Below are positions 38,159-46,329 of a DNA stretch of 64,000 nucleotides, one piece after another. The position numbers and the translations under genes were made by a program. The stretch spans positions 65,862 through 129,861 of the forward strand of contig NZ_KB895337.1 of assembly GCF_000374805.1 (NCBI RefSeq), read 5' to 3'. Every line of letters begins with the position of its first letter. Within the stretch, counting starts at the first letter, position 1. The DNA is from Chitiniphilus shinanonensis DSM 23277 (lineage in GTDB: Bacteria; Pseudomonadota; Gammaproteobacteria; Burkholderiales; Chitinibacteraceae). A model generated the notes under the pieces. It saw only the letters and a program-made list of their open reading frames with translations. It had not been told where the DNA came from and did no database searches.

Positions 38159-38608
38159 ATGCGTGTCTCTGTCCGTTACGCCAGCCTCTACGATCTCGAT
38201 GCCCTGGTGCCGTTGTTCGACGCCTACCGCGTGTTCTACGGCCAATATTCCGACCCCGGCAGCGCGCGCACCTTCCTCGCCGAACGGCTGGCGCACCGCG
38301 AGTCGGTGATCCTGCTGGCCGAGCTGGACGGCGAGCCCGTCGGCCTGCTCCAGCTCTACCCGCTGTTCTGCTCGCTGCGCATGTCGCGCATCTGGCTGCT
38401 CAACGACCTGTTCGTGGCCGCCGCGCATCGCAGCCAGGGCGTGGCGCGCCAACTGATGGCCAAGGCCGAGGAGCACGCGCAGCACAGCGGCGCCAACCGG
38501 CTGGAGCTGTCCACCGCGCACACCAACAAGCAGGCGCAGGCGCTGTATGAATCGCTGGGCTATCGCCTGGACGAAGTGTTTCGCTACTACGCGCTGGATA
38601 TTGCCTGA
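38159..38608 (+). CDS. GNAT family N-acetyltransferase
   Basis: A 149-residue single GNAT domain. Motif A is WLLNDLFVAAAHRSQGVARQL (acetyl-CoA binding R/Q-x-x-G-x-A), preceded by PVGLLQLYPLF. The C-terminal part contains ELSTAHTNKQAQALYESLGY, with the usual Tyr. The N-terminus (YASLYDLDALVPLFDAYRVFYGQ) is typical of small stand-alone GNATs of unknown substrate. It lies 61 bp after thiG and is probably transcribed with it. Confidence 0.88.
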   Translation: MRVSVRYASLYDLDALVPLFDAYRVFYGQYSDPGSARTFLAERLAHRESVILLAELDGEPVGLLQLYPLFCSLRMSRIWLLNDLFVAAAHRSQGVARQLMAKAEEHAQHSGANRLELSTAHTNKQAQALYESLGYRLDEVFRYYALDIA

Positions 38609-38686
38609 GTCGTCACCGCTGGCTTCCCACGCCTGGGCGTGCCACCATCCGGCCCGTCAGGGCTGCCTCGCGGCCCGATCGACGCT

Positions 38687-38740
38687 TAGAGCCTGTTCAA
38701 AGTCTTTTCGCTGTGGTGAAAAGACTTTGAACAGGCTCTA
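38687..38740. repeat. Family B palindrome (solo form)
   Basis: A perfect 23-bp inverted repeat (arm begins TAGAGCCTGTTCAAAGTC) around an 8-nt loop, GCTGTGGT. The arm matches 19 of 23 bases of the terminal repeat of the 269-bp element at 58512-58780. It lies in the GNAT-trmB gap and would form a very stable hairpin in RNA. Confidence 0.85.
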
Positions 38741-38757
38741 GAATATGCCCTCACCGA

Positions 38758-38787
38758 GCGCCGCAGCCGTCTGCGGCGCTTTCGTTT
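38758..38787 (+). terminator. Terminator-like hairpin before trmB
   Basis: GCGCCGCAG (38758-38766), loop CCGT, CTGCGGCGC (38771-38779), then TTTCGTTT. It ends the thiS-thiG-GNAT unit and lies only 15-20 bp before the trmB start region, so it could also act as an attenuator of trmB. Confidence 0.6.
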
Positions 38788-38807
38788 GGATCTGACTGGT
38801 TGTGACG

Positions 38808-39494
38808 ATGGAAAACCCGCAACATACCCGCCGTATCCGCAGCTTCGTGCTGCGCCAGGGGCATCTGTCCAAGGGACAGGAGCGCGCCCTGGCCGATTTC
38901 GGCCCGCAATTCCTGCTGCCCTACGCGGCCCAGTCGCTCGATCTGGATGCCGCCTTCGGCCGCGCCGCGCCCACCATCCTGGAGATCGGCTTCGGCATGG
39001 GCGGCGCCACCGCCCAGATCGCCGCACAGGCGCCACAGACCAACTTCCTCGGCGTCGAAGTCCATACGCCCGGCGTCGGCAGCCTGCTCAAGCTGATCGG
39101 TGAACAGGCGCTGACCAACCTGCGCATCGTCCAGCACGACGCCGTGGAGGTGCTGCAACACATGCTGTCGCCGGCATCGCTGGCCGGCGCCCATATCTTC
39201 TTCCCCGATCCGTGGCACAAGAAGCGCCACAACAAGCGCCGGCTGGTGCAGCCGCAATTCGTCAAACTGCTGGTATCGCGCATCGCGCCCGGCGGTTACC
39301 TGCACCTGGCGACCGACTGGGAGGACTACGCCATCCAGATGCTGGAGGTGCTGTCCGCCGAGCCGCTGCTGGAAAACACCGCGCCCGACTATGCGCCGCG
39401 CCCCGACTACCGGCCGCTGACCAAGTTCGAGGATCGCGGCCTGCGCCTGGGTCACGGCGTGTGGGATCTGGTGTTCCGCGTGCGGGCGGCGTAG
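38808..39494 (+). CDS. trmB: tRNA (guanine-N7)-methyltransferase
   Basis: A 228-residue enzyme for m7G46. SAM motif [26 protein letters not shown], and the family signature [19 protein letters not shown]-terminal end [17 protein letters not shown]. The ATG at 38808 is used; an in-frame GTG at 38802 adds two residues. Confidence 0.95.
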   Translation: MENPQHTRRIRSFVLRQGHLSKGQERALADFGPQFLLPYAAQSLDLDAAFGRAAPTILEIGFGMGGATAQIAAQAPQTNFLGVEVHTPGVGSLLKLIGEQALTNLRIVQHDAVEVLQHMLSPASLAGAHIFFPDPWHKKRHNKRRLVQPQFVKLLVSRIAPGGYLHLATDWEDYAIQMLEVLSAEPLLENTAPDYAPRPDYRPLTKFEDRGLRLGHGVWDLVFRVRAA

Positions 39495-39628
39495 GCGCGG
39501 CTCGGGCGGGAGGTCGGCTGCCCGATGGCGCGACAGTTCGTTGGCGTGCCGCTCGTGCTGGAAGGCCGAATCGCCCTGGAGCCGGAACATGCTCTAGACT
39601 AGCCGCATTCGCAGCACGCCTTCCCATC

Positions 39629-40243
39629 ATGATGAATCCGCGTCTTCTGGCCCTTGTCGTCTGCCTTGCGCTGGCCGCCTGCGCCAACCCCTTCCGGCAG
39701 CAGGTCACCGCCGATACGCCGGTGCCGCCGGTGGTCCTGCCCCAGGTGATCACCGCCGTCGGCTACGGCGCGCCGCCCGCCGGCAAGGAGCTCTCTGCCG
39801 CGCAGAAACGCCTGCTGGCGATGCGGGCATCCAAGCTCGACGCCTATCGCGGCCTGATGGAAACCATCCAGGGCGTGCGTATCTCCAGCCAGAGCACGGT
39901 GGCGATGCTGACCTTGCAGAACGATGGCCTGCGCGCCTTCGTCGAAGGCTATCTGCGCGGTGCGCGCGTGGTGTCCAGCCGCGAGCTGGCCGACGGCGCC
40001 TTCGAAACCACGCTGGAATTGACGCTGGCGCCGGCCTTCCTGCAGGCGCTGGCCGGTGGCGATCCGAGCGCCTTGCCGCCGCCGGTGGCGGTGCCACCGC
40101 CCGCCGCGGCCGGTGCCGAAGTGCAGGTCGCGCCGCTGCAAGCCGCACCCGGCTCGGCCGTCGCCGCGGCCGCCGCGGCCGCGCCGCAGCCGACGCCCGC
40201 GTTGTCCAAGCGCGCCGCCGCCAACTTCTACTACGCCGAATGA
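39629..40243 (+). CDS. LPP20-type lipoprotein (FlgP-like)
   Basis: A 204-residue lipoprotein with signal sequence MMNPRLLALVVCLALAAC (lipobox LAAC). The LPP20 domain is at about 60-150: AQKRLLAMRASKLDAYRGLMETIQGVRI (in parts) and GYLRGARVVSSRELADGAFETTLEL. In Vibrio and related bacteria this fold is FlgP, part of the outer-membrane H-ring around the flagellar motor. The stop overlaps the start of the FlgT-like gene (ATGA). The C-terminal 55 residues are Ala/Pro-rich. Confidence 0.82.
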   Translation: MMNPRLLALVVCLALAACANPFRQQVTADTPVPPVVLPQVITAVGYGAPPAGKELSAAQKRLLAMRASKLDAYRGLMETIQGVRISSQSTVAMLTLQNDGLRAFVEGYLRGARVVSSRELADGAFETTLELTLAPAFLQALAGGDPSALPPPVAVPPPAAAGAEVQVAPLQAAPGSAVAAAAAAAPQPTPALSKRAAANFYYAE

Positions 40244-41583
40244 AGCCGCATTTTCGTCTTTCGCTCGGAGCCGTCCTGCTGGCGGCGCTGCCGGTCCTGG
40301 CCGAGCCGGTGATCGGCGTGGCGCCGCTGTCGGCTGGCGGCGACGCACGCCAGCAGGCGTTGGACGACGCATTGGCCAATGCCTCGATGGCCAATGGCGT
40401 GCAGGTCTACGCGATCGACCAGAGCGACAGCGGCCGGCTGGCGCAAAGTGGCCAGCTGCGCAGCGGCGGCCTGCCCACCAGCTATCGCATCCTGCGCGAA
40501 TGGCAGGGCAACGGCCTGTACCACATCGAGATCGACCCCAGCTTCGCGCCGCCGCCCAAGCCGGTCGCGGCCGCAGCGCCGGCCCAGCCCGTGGCCACCG
40601 CGGCCGTGTCCGCCGCGCCGATGGCGGCGCCCGCGTCGTCGCCCCAGGTGCAGGTGGCGCAGGGCTGCAACGATCCCTACAAGCGCAAGGTGCTGGTCAC
40701 CCCGTTCAGCGTGCGCCAGCCCAGCCAGGTCAGCGACATCGGCCAGTTCCAGATCGGCTTGCAGGACGCGTTGACCAATCGCCTGAGCCAGCTGGGGCTG
40801 TTCTCGCAACGCGGCGCCAACGACATTCCGTTCACCGTCGACCCCGGCCTGTCCGACCTGCGCCAGCAGCCGGACCATGTGCGACGCATGGCGCGGCGCC
40901 AGGGCGTGCAGTTCGTGGTGTCCGGCGTGGTCAACGACACCCGCGCCGAAGGCGAGCGCTACACCTATTCGCTGGGCGCCAACGACGTGAAGCAGGGCGA
41001 GCGCAAGGCGTCGCTGGCGATTCCGCTGATCGACTTCTTCGTGCCAGGTATCAAGGCCGTGCCGAAACTGCGGCGCTTCGACGTGGAGCTGCTGCTGTTC
41101 GACGGCGTGTCCGGCGCGCTGATCGAACGCCGTCGTTTCGACGCCAGCACCGGCGGTAGCGTCACCTTCGCCACCGACGACCAGTTCGGCAGCGGCAGCT
41201 TCTACGCCACCGATTACGGCGCGCTGGTGGCACGCCAGGTGGATGCAATGGCCAAGACCGCGCTGGAACAACTGTCGTGCCTGCCGTTCTCGACGCGCGT
41301 GGTGCGGGTGGAGCGCGGCCAGGCCTATCTGGATGCGGGCAGCCTGTCCGGCCTGATGCCGGGCGACCGCTTGCAGCGCTATCGTCTCAAGCCCGGCGCG
41401 CTGCCGGTGGATGGGCTGGTGGAGGGCGACATGCTGCGCATGGGGCAGCCGGAGGAGCTGGCCGGCACGCTGACCATTGTCCAGGTGCAGCCGTTGTTCT
41501 CCATCGCCGTGGCCGACCAGGGGGTGCCCGAGGCGGGCGACTATGCCCGCAGCGGCGGCAAGGCGCGTCCGGCGCGTCGCTGA
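40240..41583 (+). CDS. FlgT-like flagellar assembly protein
   Basis: A 447-residue secreted protein with signal peptide MKPHFRLSLGAVLLAALPVLA. The N-terminal domain (about 22-105, DALANASMANGVQVYAIDQ) is followed by a low-complexity Ala/Pro linker (107-145). The middle FlgT_M-like domain (YKRKVLVTPFSVRQPSQVSDIGQ, then FVVSGVVND) and the C-terminal domain (LDAGSLSGLMPGDRL) follow. FlgT anchors the H/T rings of polar flagella. Pairing with an LPP20 lipoprotein supports this; the name rests on domain pattern and context. Confidence 0.75.
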   Translation: MKPHFRLSLGAVLLAALPVLAEPVIGVAPLSAGGDARQQALDDALANASMANGVQVYAIDQSDSGRLAQSGQLRSGGLPTSYRILREWQGNGLYHIEIDPSFAPPPKPVAAAAPAQPVATAAVSAAPMAAPASSPQVQVAQGCNDPYKRKVLVTPFSVRQPSQVSDIGQFQIGLQDALTNRLSQLGLFSQRGANDIPFTVDPGLSDLRQQPDHVRRMARRQGVQFVVSGVVNDTRAEGERYTYSLGANDVKQGERKASLAIPLIDFFVPGIKAVPKLRRFDVELLLFDGVSGALIERRRFDASTGGSVTFATDDQFGSGSFYATDYGALVARQVDAMAKTALEQLSCLPFSTRVVRVERGQAYLDAGSLSGLMPGDRLQRYRLKPGALPVDGLVEGDMLRMGQPEELAGTLTIVQVQPLFSIAVADQGVPEAGDYARSGGKARPARR

Positions 41584-41683
41584 AGCCGCATTCCTTCTGC
41601 ATCGCCGACCGGGTGTCGGCGTCAGCCCGGAAAAACGTCGTGCCGAATCGACCTTCAGCCACCCGGTTGAAGGTCGATGTGTT

Positions 41684-42385
41684 TCAGCAGCCGGTTTCGC
41701 TCAACTGCGCGCCGCGCAGCTGGGCGTTGGCGCGGTTCAGCGCGGCGCGCTGCGCCTCGGTCACGTCGCGCAGCAGGAAGCTGGCGGGGCGCAGCGTGTC
41801 GTCGCGATCGCGCACCACCGCCGAGCGCACGCCCTGTTCGCGCAGGGTGGTCAGCCGCCGGTCCGCCGCTTCGCGGGTCGAATACACGCCGAGCGACACG
41901 GCGTTCTGCCAGCGGCCGCCGTTGTTCACCACGAAGTAGTCCTCGATACCCAGCGCTTCCAGTTCCGCTGCCTTCTTCTTCGCATCCTCCAGCGAGGCCT
42001 GTGGCGGAATGTAGACCCACACCTTGGCCTGCTCGGCGCTGTGCAGCGTCTGCACGGTGACCCCCAGCGCGCGCAGGCGGCTGCCGGCGATCTCGGCCTG
42101 ATCGGGCGAAGGCACGATCCAGCGCAGGCAGACGCGCGAGCCGGCGGCGGCCACCGTGGTCGGCGTGGGAGCGGCCGGCGTCGACGCCGCGTGCGTGTCG
42201 GATGCCGTGGTCGGAGTGGGCGTCGGCGCGGGCACCGGCGTCACCTGGCCGGCGGCGACGATGCGCACCTGGTCCGCCTTGACCTCCGGCGCCACCACCA
42301 CCGCCTGGACCTCGGGCGGTTGCAGGCGGTCGTAGGCGAAGAAGGCGGCGTTGGCCAGCAACAGCAGCACGGCGAGCCATTTCAT
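41684..42385 (-). CDS. SPOR domain protein
   Basis: A 233-residue protein with one N-terminal membrane helix (MKWLAVLLLLANAAFFAY), a Pro/Thr/Ala periplasmic linker (residues 45-80) and a C-terminal SPOR-type domain. The domain includes WVYIPPQASLEDAKKKAAEL, then DYFVVNNGGRWQNAVSLGVYSTREAADRR (in parts). SPOR domains bind denuded peptidoglycan at division sites. The ATG overlaps the coaX stop (ATGA), making it the third gene of birA-coaX-SPOR. Confidence 0.88.
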   Translation of the reverse strand: MKWLAVLLLLANAAFFAYDRLQPPEVQAVVVAPEVKADQVRIVAAGQVTPVPAPTPTPTTASDTHAASTPAAPTPTTVAAAGSRVCLRWIVPSPDQAEIAGSRLRALGVTVQTLHSAEQAKVWVYIPPQASLEDAKKKAAELEALGIEDYFVVNNGGRWQNAVSLGVYSTREAADRRLTTLREQGVRSAVVRDRDDTLRPASFLLRDVTEAQRAALNRANAQLRGAQLSETGC

Positions 42386-43143
42386 GGCGCGGGTTCTCCA
42401 GAAGAGAAGGCGAGGGCGGCGAGCCCTTGCAGGACGAGATCGTGCGACACGCAATACGGCCGCCCCAGGCGCTCGGCCAGCAGCGGTGCGTCGCCGCCGG
42501 CCAACAGCACCAGCGGGTCTTCGCCGCGCATCACCAGCCGGTCGAACAGCGCGGCCACGCTGCTGGCCAACGCGGTGAGCACGCCGGTTTCGATGGCGTC
42601 CTCGGTCGAGGTGGGGAAGTCGTGGAAGTGCCCGTCGGCCAAAGGCAGCCGCGCGGTGCCGCTCGACAGCGAAGCCTTCATCATGCGATAGCCGGGCAGG
42701 ATCATGCCACCCAGGAAGGTGCCGTCCGCGGTCAGGCCATCCACCGTGAGGGCGGTGCCGGCGCTGGCCACCACCAGCGCGCGGTCGGGATATCGGGCGC
42801 GGGCGCCGAGCACGGCGGCCCAGCGATCCGGCCCCTGCTGCGCCAGCCGGCGATAGCGATTGGTCACGCCGAGCGCTTCGGCGCTGGGGGCCAGCCAGTC
42901 GACGTCGCGCTGCCAGGTGGCCTGGCAGAACGCCTGCAACGCCTGCTTCAACGCCTCGGCGCCGACACAGCAGCCGTGCACGGCGACCGGCGCGTCGAGC
43001 GCGCGCAGGGTATCGAACAGCGTGTCCAGTTGGTCCGGCGTGGCATGGCCTTGCCGATGCCAGTCGAAGGCGGCCGAGGCCAACGCCCATTTCAGGCGGG
43101 TGTTGCCCAGGTCGAGGAACAGATGCATCGCCGGGGCCGCCAT
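42382..43143 (-). CDS. coaX: Type III pantothenate kinase
   Basis: A 253-residue kinase of coenzyme A synthesis. ASKHA-fold motifs: LFLDLGNTRLKWAL, VASAGTALTVDGL, FLGGMILPGYRMM and VLLAGGDAPLL. In Neisseria CoaX is the C-terminal half of a BirA fusion; here it is a separate frame whose ATG overlaps the birA stop by one base (TGATG), so expression stays coupled. Confidence 0.94.
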   Translation of the reverse strand: MAAPAMHLFLDLGNTRLKWALASAAFDWHRQGHATPDQLDTLFDTLRALDAPVAVHGCCVGAEALKQALQAFCQATWQRDVDWLAPSAEALGVTNRYRRLAQQGPDRWAAVLGARARYPDRALVVASAGTALTVDGLTADGTFLGGMILPGYRMMKASLSSGTARLPLADGHFHDFPTSTEDAIETGVLTALASSVAALFDRLVMRGEDPLVLLAGGDAPLLAERLGRPYCVSHDLVLQGLAALAFSSGEPAP

Positions 43144-44099
43144 CAGTGCGCGGCCCGCAGGCTCAGATCGCCGCTGTGGACCACCTCTTCGCCGTGCACG
43201 CTGCGAAAGCGCAGCGCGCCGTCGTCGGTCACGCCGTCGGCGATGCCGATGCGCACCTGGCCGCTGGGCGCCACCAGCCGTACCGGCTTGCCCTGCCAGG
43301 CGTGGCGCGCCTCCCAGCGGGCGCGGAAATCGGCGAAGCCGTGGCTGGCGAAATGGGTGAGCGCCTGCTCCAGCTCGGCCAGCAGGCGGCCCAGCAGTAC
43401 GTTGCGCGCCACCGCCAGGCCATGGTCGGCCAGCCCGGCCACGTGCTGGTCGTCCACCTGTGGCGCGGCCAGATTGAGGCCGATGCCGATCACCGCGCTG
43501 ACCGGGCCCATGGCGTCGCCGGCCACTTCGATCAGGATGCCGCCGGCCTTGGCGTCGCCCTGGGACGTATGCAGCAGCAGGTCGTTGGGCCACTTCAGGC
43601 CGACGTCCCTGGCGCCGGCGGCGGTCACGGTCTCGGCGACCACGCTGCCCACGGCCAGCGGCAGGCCGGCCAGCGTGGCCGCGCCGCCGGGAAACTGCCA
43701 GCACAGCGAAAACATCAGCGAGCCGCCCAGTCGCGCCTGCCAGCGCCGCCCCATGCGCCCGCGCCCGCCGTCCTGCCATTCGGCGGCCAGCACCTTGCCG
43801 TGGCCGGGCTCGGCCAGCAGGCGGCGGTTGGTGGAGTCGGTGCGTTGCGCCAGCTCCAGGCTCAGCCGGCTATGCGGCGGCAGCTGGGCACGGATGACGT
43901 CGGTGTCCAGCCAGTCGATGGGACGGCCCAGGCGATAGCCGACGCCGTGGCGGCGCTCCAGCTCCACGCCGTAGTGCTCGGCTTCGGCCAGCGCGGCGGA
44001 GACCGATGCGCGCGAAAGGGACAATCGTTCGGCGATGCTGGCACCGGAGGTGAAATGGTCGGCGGCGAGGAAACGCAGGCAGGCGAGGGTGTGCGACAT
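43143..44099 (-). CDS. birA: Biotin-protein ligase / biotin operon repressor
   Basis: 318 residues. An N-terminal winged helix (LACLRFLAADHFTSGASIAERLSLSRASVSAALAEAE, in parts) gives DNA binding. The ligase core has STNRRLLAE, the GGRGRMGRRW adenylate loop, LKWPNDLLL and GGILIEV, and a C-terminal SH3-like cap follows. It is a class II, bifunctional BirA, able both to biotinylate carboxylase subunits and to repress. Followed by coaX with one-base overlap. Confidence 0.94.
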   Translation of the reverse strand: MSHTLACLRFLAADHFTSGASIAERLSLSRASVSAALAEAEHYGVELERRHGVGYRLGRPIDWLDTDVIRAQLPPHSRLSLELAQRTDSTNRRLLAEPGHGKVLAAEWQDGGRGRMGRRWQARLGGSLMFSLCWQFPGGAATLAGLPLAVGSVVAETVTAAGARDVGLKWPNDLLLHTSQGDAKAGGILIEVAGDAMGPVSAVIGIGLNLAAPQVDDQHVAGLADHGLAVARNVLLGRLLAELEQALTHFASHGFADFRARWEARHAWQGKPVRLVAPSGQVRIGIADGVTDDGALRFRSVHGEEVVHSGDLSLRAAH

Positions 44100-44191
44100 G
44101 GCGGCGATTGTAGCCGGACGGCCCGCGGCAGGTGTATCGCGGCGCGGTCGCAGTGTGGCGTCCGCGCGCCGGACGGCGCGCGAGCGGGGGC

Positions 44192-44746
44192 TTACGCGTC
44201 GATGGGCTCGGCGCCCAGGCTCTCGATCACGTGGTTCTGGTTGGTATAGATGCAGATGTCGCCGGCGATCTCCAGCGCCTTCTTGATCACCACCTCGGGC
44301 GGCAGCTCGGTGTTCTCCTGCAGGGCGCGTGCCGCGGCCTGGGCGTAGGCGCCGCCGGAGCCGATGGCGGCGATGCCTTCCTCGGGCTCCAGCACGTCGC
44401 CGTTGCCGGTGATGACCAGGGTGGCGGTCTCGTCGGCGACGATCAGCATGGCTTCCAGTCGGCGCAGCATGCGGTCGGTGCGCCAATCCTTGGCCAGCTC
44501 GACCGCCGCGCGGGTCAGTTGGCCCTGGTGCTTCTCCAGCTTGGCCTCGAAGCGTTCGAACAGGGTGAAGGCGTCGGCGGTGCCGCCGGCGAAGCCGACC
44601 AGCACGCGATCCTGGTAGAGCTTGCGCACCTTGCGCGCGGTGCCCTTGATGACCACGTTGCCCAGCGTGACCTGGCCGTCGCCGCCCACGGCGACATGGC
44701 GCCCGCGGCGCACGGAGACGATGGTGGTGCCGTCGAATTGCTGCAT
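44192..44746 (-). CDS. hslV: ATP-dependent protease peptidase subunit HslV
   Basis: A 184-residue proteasome-like Thr protease. The propeptide MQQFDG is cut before the catalytic Thr of [43 protein letters not shown] and [14 protein letters not shown] are conserved. HslV needs the HslU ATPase, normally the next gene. Here the next gene downstream, 92 bp on, is birA, so hslU must be elsewhere or absent. Confidence 0.95.
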   Translation of the reverse strand: MQQFDGTTIVSVRRGRHVAVGGDGQVTLGNVVIKGTARKVRKLYQDRVLVGFAGGTADAFTLFERFEAKLEKHQGQLTRAAVELAKDWRTDRMLRRLEAMLIVADETATLVITGNGDVLEPEEGIAAIGSGGAYAQAAARALQENTELPPEVVIKKALEIAGDICIYTNQNHVIESLGAEPIDA

Positions 44747-44850
44747 GTGAAATCCCCTACGAACGATACGGGGCAGGTGGGGGCGCGGCGGGCGGAATCA
44801 AGCGGCGCCCGCGGCGCGGTACCCGGCGGTGCGGCACCCGCCGGCGCGGG

Positions 44851-46038
44851 TCAGCGGCGCGGGTGGCTGTAGCGCAGCTCGACCAGTTCGCTCACGCCCA
44901 GCAGGTGCAGCAGGCCGGTGACCAGTTCGTTCGGATCGAGGATCGCCAGCACGTGGCCCTGCTGCATCAGCTCCATGCACAGGTTGAGCAACTGGCCGGC
45001 GGTTTCGAAATCGACGCGGCGCACGCCCTTGAAATCGAGCACCGGGCTGGCATGCTGCGCGGCGAATTCGCGGATGGTCGACAGATCGGCGGTGGCGCCG
45101 CCCACCAGGTCGCCCGCCAGCAGCAGGTGGTCGGGCGCGACGCGGCTGGGTGTCGGCGCGGCGGCCGGCTGCTGTTGTTGCGCGGCCTTCTGCTCCGGGC
45201 TGGGCGCCAGCTTGGCGTCCCACGACGGCGGCGATACCTCGAAGGTGACGGCGTAGACGATGGCCAGGTTGTCGAACGCATCCTGGTCGCCGGTGCTTTG
45301 CATCACTTCCAGCAAGAGCAGCCAGAACGGCGCCTCGGCCGGGATCTTGCGGCTGGGCTCGATCTTGGCGCGCAGCAGTTCGGCGAACGAGTCGGCCCCC
45401 AGGATCTGCAGGCGGGTCTGGTTCTTGCGGGCGCGCGACCAGCAGGCCAGCGTCTCGGCGGCGCCCAGGCTGTCGATGTCGGTGACGCGGCTGAAATCCA
45501 CGCGGACCACGGCGCCTTTCTCGCACGCCTTGATCAGCTTGGCCGCTTCCTTGTCGCCGACTTCGGCCTTGATCTGTGCCGGGAACGCCACGTAGGCGCT
45601 GCCCGGGGTTTCGGCCGTGGCGGCGCGGCGCGGCAGGTCGCGCCATACCGGCGGCGACACTTCGAACTCGACCACGTATTGCAGCGCCAGCTCGTCGTAG
45701 GCGGCGCGGTTGCCCTGTTGCTGGTACAGCTCGAACAGCAGGTGCCAGGTTTCGTGGCGGCGGGTGCCCAGCACCGTGGGCAGGATGCCCTTGAGCGCCT
45801 CGATGGCGGCTTCGGCCTGGTTGTTGGCGTACAGCACCACCGCTTCTTCTTCGGCGGGGGTGAGGTGGGCGCCGATGTCCTCCACCTCGATGGACAGTTC
45901 CTGAAGGTTGTAGGCAGGCGGCTCGCCGGTCGCCGGGGACGGCGATTCCGGGGCTGGGGTGGGGGCCGGCTTGGGTCCCGCTTTGGGGGACTCTGGCTTT
46001 TCCGGCTCGTTGTCTTTCTTGCGGAAGAAGGAGAACAC
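44851..46038 (-). CDS. Tandem STAS-type protein
   Basis: 395 residues, cytosolic, beginning with a charged segment and a Pro/Lys/Ala linker (10-42). A module containing LYQQQGNRAAYDELALQYVV and FEVSPPVW (about 96-132) is followed by an STAS-like domain (AVVRVDFSRVTDIDSLGA). A second copy of the module is at 238-272 (LLEVMQSTGDQDAFDNLAIV, FEVSPPSW), and then a second STAS-like domain (LDFKGVRRVDFETAGQLLNL). STAS domains sense nucleotides or act as anti-sigma antagonists; neither conserved phosphorylatable Ser is clear. Function unknown. Confidence 0.75.
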   Translation of the reverse strand: MFSFFRKKDNEPEKPESPKAGPKPAPTPAPESPSPATGEPPAYNLQELSIEVEDIGAHLTPAEEEAVVLYANNQAEAAIEALKGILPTVLGTRRHETWHLLFELYQQQGNRAAYDELALQYVVEFEVSPPVWRDLPRRAATAETPGSAYVAFPAQIKAEVGDKEAAKLIKACEKGAVVRVDFSRVTDIDSLGAAETLACWSRARKNQTRLQILGADSFAELLRAKIEPSRKIPAEAPFWLLLLEVMQSTGDQDAFDNLAIVYAVTFEVSPPSWDAKLAPSPEQKAAQQQQPAAAPTPSRVAPDHLLLAGDLVGGATADLSTIREFAAQHASPVLDFKGVRRVDFETAGQLLNLCMELMQQGHVLAILDPNELVTGLLHLLGVSELVELRYSHPRR

Positions 46039-46329
46039 GGCTGACCTTGGCGCGCTGCGGCGCGCGCCTGAGCAAGTGGATCGAATTCACGATTGTAAGG
46101 CGTTTGCCGCCGCTACTCAAAGCCGGCGGATCGGCGAACGCACCGCTCGACGCCTTGTAACGGCGCGGTCATCGGGCTGTCATGCATGGTGTAGTCGTTA
46201 TCGTTCGATTACCGGATGCCTGCCATCCGGCGCGCCGGACGGCGGTTGCTTACAGCTGGACGCCGCCACGCCAAGCGCTGCCCGAATGGCATTGCCATTG
46301 GCTTTCAGGGTGATACAGGCTGGTATGGA

